A stretch of DNA of 64,000 bases, from contig VBFH01000023.1 of assembly GCA_005883575.1 (NCBI GenBank), positions 124,001 to 188,000 of the forward strand, read 5' to 3'. The position numbers and the translations under genes are program-made. Below the pieces are notes generated by a model. The model made no database searches, had not been told where the DNA came from, and was given only the letters and a program-made list of their open reading frames with translations. The stretch comes from Chloroflexota bacterium (GTDB lineage Bacteria; Chloroflexota; Dormibacteria; Dormibacterales; Dormibacteraceae). The number at the start of each line of letters is the position of its first letter. Positions within the stretch are counted from its first letter, which is position 1. Of the stretch, positions 58,685-64,000 are shown piece by piece.

Positions 58685-59321
58685 CAGCGCTCAGGTCAAC
58701 CAGGTCGACGCGCTCGCACAGGAGCGTTTCGGCTTATCAGTCGAATGGCTGATGGAGGCAGCGGGCTGGCAGATCGCGAGATTCGTCGGCCGGCGTGCGA
58801 CCGTGGTCTGCGGGGTGGGCAACAACGCGGGCGATGGGCTGGCGGCGGCCCGGCATCTCCATCGCTGGGGCAGGCTGGCCGGCGTTTGCTGCGTAGACGC
58901 CACGCGTCTTCGCGGGCCGGCCGCCCTCGAGCTGACCGCGTTGCAGAAGCATGGCGTCGACGTGTCCGACGAGCTTCGTCTGGATGAGGCAGCCGTGGTC
59001 GTGGACGCCATCTTCGGCACCGGGCTCTCGCGGGCCCCTGAGGCCAAATTCGCGGAGTGGATCGAAGGCATCAACGAATCGGGCAGGGAAGTCGTCTCGG
59101 TTGACGTTCCGTCGGGGCTCGACGCCGACTCGGGAGTCGCCTACTCTCCAACTGTGAAGGCAAGCGTGACCATCGCCCTGGGGCTTCCCAAGCCAGGCCT
59201 GCTGAACCTGCCGGGCGGCGTTGTCGTGGCGGATATCGGCATCCCCGCCGAGGCATACGCCGCAGTCGGCGTGAAGGTGCCTCTCGATCTCTTCGCCAAA
59301 GGAGACCTGGTCCGCCTGTGA
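58656..59321 (+). CDS. nnrE: NAD(P)H-hydrate epimerase (YjeF N-domain)
   Basis: 221 residues. VVCGVGNNAGDGLAAARHL near 49 and SVDVPSGLDADSG near 147 are the two signatures of the YjeF N-terminal family, which converts R-NAD(P)HX to the S form for repair. The C-terminal dehydratase half (YjeF C) is not fused or adjacent. TTG 58656 lies within the SufR-like gene. Its stop overlaps the exonuclease gene (GTGA). Confidence 0.87.
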   Translation: MSSSALPTLSSAQVNQVDALAQERFGLSVEWLMEAAGWQIARFVGRRATVVCGVGNNAGDGLAAARHLHRWGRLAGVCCVDATRLRGPAALELTALQKHGVDVSDELRLDEAAVVVDAIFGTGLSRAPEAKFAEWIEGINESGREVVSVDVPSGLDADSGVAYSPTVKASVTIALGLPKPGLLNLPGGVVVADIGIPAEAYAAVGVKVPLDLFAKGDLVRL

Positions 59322-60283
59322 CTCGAGAGGTCGTATGGGACCACGGCGTTTCGTTGCCCGGTCACCAGCTGTGGCTCGACCCGCTTGTGGTCCGGAGTTT
59401 TGCCTTCATCTCCCATGCGCACACCGACCACGCTCGGAGGCACAAAGAAGCGCTGCTGACGCCACAGACCCTGGCGCTGATTCCCGAGGCACGGCGGCCG
59501 CGAGGCTGGCAGATGCTCGGCCTGGGCGAGACGATGCGCCGCGGCGAGGGGTTGGTCACGCTCCTCCCGGCCGGCCACATGCTTGGTTCTGCCCAGCTGC
59601 ATTTTCAGCACAACGGTTGGTCCGTGCTCTACACGGGTGACATCAAGCTCCGGCAACCCGGCCGGATTCAGACGTTCGTGCCGAAGGCCGACGTCCTGAT
59701 CATCGAGACGACCTACGGGCGGCCGCACTTTCGGTTCGGCGACGCGGACGAGACGCTGGAGTTGATAGCACGCTGGTGCCGGCGCGCGCTGGACAGTCGG
59801 GTTACCCCTGTCCTGCTCTGCCACGCGCTCGGGAAGACCGAGGAGGTGATGCTGCAGCTTTCGCAGTACGGCTTCACGTTCGCGCTCGAAAAGCGTTGTG
59901 TGCCGTGCGCCCGGCAGTACGCGATGGCTGGCCGCCCGCTGCCTGACTGGATCGAGCTCGACGGGGAGCCCATGGGCGACCGCGTAGTCATCGCTCCGCC
60001 GGTCGGCAAAGACGACATCCGGCGGCTGGGGCGCTACCGGACGGCGTTGATCTCAGGCTGGGCGAAAGATCCGGACTTCGCGCGGCTTTTCGGCGCGGAT
60101 GCCACGTTCGACCTGTCCGACCACTGCGACTTCGACGAGCTGATGGATGTAGTCGAGCGAACCGGGGCGGATCAGGTCTACACGGTCCATGGCTTCACAG
60201 AGGACTTCGCGCGGTCGCTGCGCCGGCGCGGGATTCGCGCATGGGCGCTCGAGGCCAACGAGCAGCTCGCGCTGGCTCTTTAG
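59318..60283 (+). CDS. Ligase-associated-type DNA exonuclease (MBL/beta-CASP fold)
   Basis: 321 residues. Metal motif FISHAHTDHARRH near 30, LLPAGHMLGSAQL near 84, LYTGDIKL near 104, IETTYGRPHF near 128 and a C-terminal HCDFDELM and VHGFTEDF. This matches the bacterial SNM1/Pso2-like exonucleases found with ATP-dependent DNA ligases (TIGR04122). The ATP-dependent ligase lies 614 bases downstream, with two minus-strand genes between. Role: DNA end processing or cross-link repair. GTG 59318. Confidence 0.85.
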   Translation: MTREVVWDHGVSLPGHQLWLDPLVVRSFAFISHAHTDHARRHKEALLTPQTLALIPEARRPRGWQMLGLGETMRRGEGLVTLLPAGHMLGSAQLHFQHNGWSVLYTGDIKLRQPGRIQTFVPKADVLIIETTYGRPHFRFGDADETLELIARWCRRALDSRVTPVLLCHALGKTEEVMLQLSQYGFTFALEKRCVPCARQYAMAGRPLPDWIELDGEPMGDRVVIAPPVGKDDIRRLGRYRTALISGWAKDPDFARLFGADATFDLSDHCDFDELMDVVERTGADQVYTVHGFTEDFARSLRRRGIRAWALEANEQLALAL

Positions 60284-60636
60284 CGGAGGGCCCAGCCGGA
60301 GCGGAGCACCGCGCGGCGCAGGTCGTGGTCTCCCGACGCCGCGTCGCTGAGCTTGACCAGGAGCAGGTCGACCCATGCCGCCAGCTCCACCGGCGGAGCC
60401 AGCTCGAGGATCTCATTTTTGACCCGGGCGCGGAAGCTGCGGCCGTCGACTTCGATCGCGAGCTCGGTGATCGGTCCGCGGTTCAGGTGCCCCCGCTTGG
60501 CATGCGCGATGGGGATCCGCTCGACCAGGTAGTCGAGCAGCTCATCGGGGGCGTCGTGTTCGACCAGAGGCGCGTGACAGAAGACGCACGCGTCGTCGAT
60601 GGGCAAAGCCGGAGCTGAACACACTGTGCAATTCAT
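60280..60636 (-). CDS. Small zinc-ribbon protein
   Basis: 118 residues from ATG 60636 (or 124 from GTG 60654). NCTVCSAPALPIDDACVFCHAPL near the start is a CxxC...CxxC zinc ribbon; the rest is alpha/beta with a VDGRSFRARVKNEI strand. It is convergent with the exonuclease gene and nested between it and the ligase. Function unknown; a role with the repair genes is positional inference. Confidence 0.6.
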   Translation of the reverse strand: MNCTVCSAPALPIDDACVFCHAPLVEHDAPDELLDYLVERIPIAHAKRGHLNRGPITELAIEVDGRSFRARVKNEILELAPPVELAAWVDLLLVKLSDAASGDHDLRRAVLRSGWALR

Positions 60637-60662
60637 TGGTATGGCGGGTACCACGGCGGGGT

Positions 60663-60875
60663 TTAGTCGGTGTAGCGGGTAATTGTGCGATCCTCGCGCC
60701 GTTTTTCATCCTGGTATAACGGGCAATCCTCGAAATTCCGTACGCAGATAGGCGGGCTGTCCGAAAGCGCGTATTTGCGTTTCGAGCGGTGGTCGACGTG
60801 GCAGTCGAACCGGTAGACGCGCAGCATTGCGTGCTGGTCTTTGACCAGCTCCTCCAGATAAGGGCACCTGCGCAT
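60663..60875 (-). CDS. Small four-cysteine protein
   Basis: 70 residues: MRRCPYLEELVK, RFDCHVDH, PPICVRNFEDCPLYQDE. Four cysteines suggest a zinc or Fe-S site; CPYL...CPLY is typical of a small family of unknown role. ATG 60875. Divergent from the ligase gene with 21 bases between the start codons, so the two promoters overlap. Confidence 0.6.
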   Translation of the reverse strand: MRRCPYLEELVKDQHAMLRVYRFDCHVDHRSKRKYALSDSPPICVRNFEDCPLYQDEKRREDRTITRYTD

Positions 60876-60882
60876 CGCGAAC

Positions 60883-60888
60883 TACGAT
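60883..60888 (+). promoter_or_regulatory. -10 element TACGAT (ligase)
   Basis: TACGAT eight bases before GTG 60897; with only 21 bases to the divergent gene, no leader is possible. Confidence 0.5.
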
Positions 60889-60896
60889 AGGCGTCC

Positions 60897-62552
60897 GTGC
60901 TGGATTTCGCCCGGGCCGGCGCCGCGGTCGGCGCAACCACCGCCACGCTCGAGAAGACACGCATCCTCGGCGCCTACCTCCGGACGCTGGCCGACGACGA
61001 CCTCCGTCGCGCCGCGGTGTACATGAGCGGCCGCGCATTCCCACCCTCGCAGCGCCGCACCCTCGGGCTGGGATGGTCGACGCTCAGCAAGGTCGTGTCG
61101 TCGGTCTCGCGCCACGGCGAGGATGAGCTCGGTCGTATCTTTCGCAAGCACTCCGACCTCGGTGACTGGGCCGGCGAGGCGCTGGATGGGAGCACGCAGC
61201 CGAGCGCGGTCACCCTGGCGGATGTCGAAGCGACGCTCGAGACGATTCGCGGCGCGCGCGGTAATGCCAAGGCCGCGCCGCTGGAGGCACTGGTGCGCCG
61301 GATGGATCCGGAGTCCGCGCGCTTCTTCATCAAGATCATCGCCGGCGAGATGCGCATCGGCCTGAGCGAAGGCCTGGTCGAGGCGGCGATCGCGGAAGCG
61401 TTCGGCGTGCCGATCACCCAGGTCAAGCGCGTGCACCTCGTGACCGGCGACATCGGCGAGACCGCGGTCCGGTGCAAGCATGGTGATTTCGAGGCGAGCA
61501 CGATCACCCCCTTTCAGCCGGTGCGCTTCATGCTCGCGAGCCCGGTTGAGACGCCGGTCGAGGTGTTCGACAGGATGGGCGCGGGCAAAGTATGGACCGA
61601 GGAGAAATACGACGGTGTGCGCTGCCAGCTGCATCGCCAGGCGACACGCGTCGAGCTGTTCTCGCGCGACCTGAAAGAAACCACGGGAGCGTTTCCAGAG
61701 CTGGTCGAGAACGCGCCCGCGATCGGACACGACGTGCTCCTCGACGGCGAGGTGCTCGCGCACCGTGACGGCCGCGTCCTGAGGTTCTTCGAGCTGCAGC
61801 GGCGGCTCGGACGCAAGAAGGTCGTCGCGGAGCTGCGACGCGAAGTCCCGGTCGTGCTGGTGATCTTCGACTTGCTGTGGCTGGACGGCCGCACGCTGAT
61901 GGACGAGCCCCTGACCGCCCGGCGCAAGCTCCTCGAGGGGTTGGGCCTGGAGCACCCGTTCCTGCTGGCGCGCCTGGAAGAGGCGACCGACCCCGAGCAC
62001 CTCGACCGGATCTTCGCCGAGACCCGCGACCGCGGCAACGAAGGGCTGATGGTGAAGGATCCGCTCAGCCCTTACACGCCGGGACGTCGCGGGCTCGCGT
62101 GGCTCAAGTTGAAGCGCGCGCTGGCCACCCTCGACGTCGTGGTGACGGCGGTCGAATGGGGTCACGGGAAACGAAGAGGCGTGCTGTCCGACTACACGTT
62201 TGCCGTCAAGGACACCAGCACTGGTCGGCTGGTTAACGTCGGCAAGGCATACACCGGCCTGACCGACGCCGAGATTGCGACGTTCACGCAGCGATTTCTA
62301 CAGATGACGATCGAGGACCTGGGGCATACGCGCATGGTGCGGCCCGAGGTCGTGCTCGAGGTTGCCTTCGACTCGATCCAGCACTCGGGGCGGCACCTGA
62401 GCGGGTACGCGCTACGGTTCCCACGCATCGTCCGGATCCGCGATGACAAGCCGGTGGGGGAGATCGACACCCTCGAGCGGGTCGCCGAGCTGTACGACCG
62501 GTACTTCGGCGAGAAGTCGGAGATCCCGCTGTCGGAGGTTGCCGAGACTTGA
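60897..62552 (+). CDS. ATP-dependent DNA ligase, archaeal/LigB type
   Basis: 551 residues. N-terminal helical DNA-binding domain (to about 200), adenylation domain with the AMP-lysine motif EEKYDGVRCQLH near 238 (KxDG), LLDGEVLA near 281, FDLLWLDG near 323, EGLMVKDP near 381, WLKLKR near 402 and a C-terminal OB domain ending in RPEVVLEVAFDSIQHS and ALRFPRIVRIRDDKP. Domain order and length match archaeal LigI-like enzymes. Joins nicked DNA in repair. GTG start, leaderless. Confidence 0.92.
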   Translation: MLDFARAGAAVGATTATLEKTRILGAYLRTLADDDLRRAAVYMSGRAFPPSQRRTLGLGWSTLSKVVSSVSRHGEDELGRIFRKHSDLGDWAGEALDGSTQPSAVTLADVEATLETIRGARGNAKAAPLEALVRRMDPESARFFIKIIAGEMRIGLSEGLVEAAIAEAFGVPITQVKRVHLVTGDIGETAVRCKHGDFEASTITPFQPVRFMLASPVETPVEVFDRMGAGKVWTEEKYDGVRCQLHRQATRVELFSRDLKETTGAFPELVENAPAIGHDVLLDGEVLAHRDGRVLRFFELQRRLGRKKVVAELRREVPVVLVIFDLLWLDGRTLMDEPLTARRKLLEGLGLEHPFLLARLEEATDPEHLDRIFAETRDRGNEGLMVKDPLSPYTPGRRGLAWLKLKRALATLDVVVTAVEWGHGKRRGVLSDYTFAVKDTSTGRLVNVGKAYTGLTDAEIATFTQRFLQMTIEDLGHTRMVRPEVVLEVAFDSIQHSGRHLSGYALRFPRIVRIRDDKPVGEIDTLERVAELYDRYFGEKSEIPLSEVAET

Positions 62553-62554
62553 TT

Positions 62555-62605
62555 CCCCCCACACGGCCGCTGTGCGGCCGACCTCCCCACACGGTGGGGA
62601 GGTGA
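62555..62605. repeat. REP-like palindromic element, copy 2, overlapping a start codon
   Basis: CGGCCG-CTGTG-CGGCCG and CCTCCCCAC-ACG-GTGGGGAGG hairpins in a row. The second stem contains the GGGGAGG that would serve as ribosome site and ends at the G of GTG 62602. Reverse complement of the element at 18300. Confidence 0.6.
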
Positions 62606-63339
62606 GGCTCACGTTCATGGGGACCGCCGGCGCGCGGTTCATGGTCGCAAGGCAGGTTGCCGCGTCGGCCGGCCTCTTCATCGAAGAGGGCGACACGTGC
62701 ATTAGCCTCGACCCAGGTCCGGGCGCGGTCGTCGCCTACGCTCAGCGCAAGGTCGACCTCACGACGCTGGACGCGATCGTAATCAGTCATCGCCACCTCG
62801 ATCACGCGGGAGACGTGAACGTCATGGTCGAGGCGATGACCGACGGCGGATTTGCACACCGCGGAATTCTGTTCTGTCCATCAGACGCTCTGGACGACGA
62901 CCCCGTCGTCCTCAAGTACCTGCGCCGCTTTCCGCGCGAGATCATCCGCCTCGCGGCGGAAACCACGTACTCGGTCAACGGCGTGACGTTCACGACGAGC
63001 TGCCGGCACGTGCACCAGGTGGAGACGTATGGCTTTCGCTTTGGCGAACGTCTTGGCTGGATCACCGACTCCGCCTACTACGAGGGCATCGCCGAGCAGC
63101 ACAAGGCCGAGGTGATGCTCATCCACACCATCCTTCTGCACTGCCGGCCCGACCTGCCCCACCTTTGCATCGACGACGCCGAGCGCATCATCCGCGAGGC
63201 CCAGCCCCGGCTTGCGATCCTCACGCACTACGGAATGACGGTCTGGCGCGCGAATCCGCAGGCTATAGCGGCCGATCTGACCCAGCGCATCGGCACAGAG
63301 GTGCGCGCCGCCTACGACGGCATGTCGATCGACGTATGA
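62602..63339 (+). CDS. Metallo-beta-lactamase-fold hydrolase (RNase Z-like group)
   Basis: 245 residues. LTFMGTAGARF at the start, then SHRHLDHAGDV near 63 (full HxHxDH), SCRHVHQVETYGFRF near 140, WITDSAY near 152, and LTHYGM near 212. Layout resembles the RNase Z/ElaC-like and phosphodiesterase MBL proteins. It lies 49 bases after the ligase gene, so may be expressed with it, but a hairpin covers its ribosome site. Nucleic-acid or cyclic-nucleotide substrate is possible. Confidence 0.8.
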   Translation: MRLTFMGTAGARFMVARQVAASAGLFIEEGDTCISLDPGPGAVVAYAQRKVDLTTLDAIVISHRHLDHAGDVNVMVEAMTDGGFAHRGILFCPSDALDDDPVVLKYLRRFPREIIRLAAETTYSVNGVTFTTSCRHVHQVETYGFRFGERLGWITDSAYYEGIAEQHKAEVMLIHTILLHCRPDLPHLCIDDAERIIREAQPRLAILTHYGMTVWRANPQAIAADLTQRIGTEVRAAYDGMSIDV

Positions 63340-63352
63340 CCCGTGTAACTAT

Positions 63353-64000
63353 TTGAACGAGCGCTGGCGATGGCGCGGTTCGGTCGCGCTGCTGGCGGTC
63401 GCCCTGGCGTTCTTCATCTACCCGCTGCTGCCCAACGACGACGTCATCAACTCTGACTGGCCGGCCTTCGCAACCGGCGCGCGCCTCATCGTCTCCGATC
63501 CCGGTCACCTGTACGACATCGACACCCAACAGCGCGTAGAGCGCGATGTGACGGGCGGTCGCGTGCTGGTGACCCTCGGGATCCACGGCATCCTGCCGTT
63601 TCTCGCGCCGGCCTGGGTCGCCCTGGTTGCGGTTCCGTTCGAGGCGTTGGGGACAAACGTCGGCGGCCGCGCGTGGATTCTCTTCGGCCTGGTTTGCCTC
63701 CTGGCGGGGCTTTACCTGGCGATCCGGCCGCGCCCGCCACGGTCCATCCTTCCCGCATTTGCCACGGTGCCGACTGCTCTCATGCTGGTCAACGCACAGC
63801 TGGACGGCATCGTCGTTCTGGGCATTGGCGCTGCAGTCTCCTTCTGGGAGCAGCGGCCGTACTGGGCCGGCTTGGCGCTCGGGCTCAGCCTGGTCAAACC
63901 GCAGCTCGTGCTTCCAATGGGTATGGCGCTGATCCTTGCCCGGAAGTGGAGGGTGCTTGGAGGATGGGCGGTGGCCGGCCTGGTGCTCCTGGTGTCGACC
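63353..64000 (+). CDS. GT87/DUF2029-type polytopic glycosyltransferase (5' part)
   Basis: 216 residues to the window edge, no stop reached. Starts TTG 63353: basic NERWRWRG then a helix, SDWPAFATGARLIVSDPGHLYDI near 40 and LVKPQLVLP near 183, the same landmarks as the two GT87 genes at 132 and 1328. Third member of the family in the window. The start is 13 bases after the previous stop. Confidence 0.7.
   Translation, partial: MNERWRWRGSVALLAVALAFFIYPLLPNDDVINSDWPAFATGARLIVSDPGHLYDIDTQQRVERDVTGGRVLVTLGIHGILPFLAPAWVALVAVPFEALGTNVGGRAWILFGLVCLLAGLYLAIRPRPPRSILPAFATVPTALMLVNAQLDGIVVLGIGAAVSFWEQRPYWAGLALGLSLVKPQLVLPMGMALILARKWRVLGGWAVAGLVLLVST

Overview
The window is high-GC, densely packed bacterial chromosome. 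Many genes are chained by 4-base GTGA/ATGA start-stop overlaps, and GTG or TTG starts are common. A Ski2/HelY-type helicase, an F420-associated-type zinc metalloprotease, an HspR-like MerR regulator, OPRT plus dihydroorotase, a Tat-exported lipoprotein and an archaeal-type ATP-dependent DNA ligase point to the Actinomycetota/Chloroflexota side of the tree, possibly Dormibacterota-like. That assignment is inference, because no rRNA gene is present. At least 20 genes begin 6-10 bases after a TANNNT -10 hexamer, so leaderless mRNAs look routine in this organism.

Layout. 0.1-8.1 kb: an envelope glycan cluster on the + strand with two GT87-type membrane glycosyltransferases, a split transketolase, a GT2 glycosyltransferase, a TIGR03032 protein, a sulfotransferase and an NAD-dependent epimerase, facing a convergent polytopic GT39-like protein. 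10-17 kb: a HbpS/GlcG-like protein, thpR with an NmrA-like dehydrogenase, then a minus-strand chain cvpA - acyl-CoA dehydrogenase - MFS transporter - agmatinase-like ureohydrolase - decayed FAD oxidoreductase. 17-21 kb: ParA with a 99-residue partner, a metallo-beta-lactamase-fold protein, and pyrE-pyrC-lipoprotein. 21.5-27.2 kb: a complete oligopeptide-type ABC importer. 27.3-31.4 kb: DUF503 protein, HelY-like helicase and an atypical SDR. 31-42 kb: housekeeping genes including MntP, enoyl-CoA hydratase with an acyl-CoA carboxyltransferase, UbiE-like and UbiA-like proteins and a DUF427 protein.

42.7-52.5 kb is a degraded genomic island. The 3' 45 bases of tRNA-Arg(GCG), from anticodon loop to CCA, are repeated exactly at 52423-52467, which is the signature of site-specific integration. 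Between the copies lie an excisionase-like HTH gene, a large serine recombinase remnant, several frameshifted or truncated genes (including a possible TIR-like fragment), small membrane and zinc-ribbon proteins, a kelch lipoprotein, a secreted protein and a short bactofilin. No intact integrase is visible, so the island appears immobilised.

52.6-64 kb returns to core genes: an Amidase_3 cell-wall hydrolase, a lipoprotein, a PlsC-like acyltransferase, a XerD-like recombinase with a cyclic-nucleotide-binding protein, a SufR-like Fe-S regulator, NAD(P)H-hydrate epimerase, a ligase-associated-type exonuclease, two small Cys proteins, an ATP-dependent DNA ligase, a second MBL-fold hydrolase and the 5' part of a third GT87 gene cut by the window edge.
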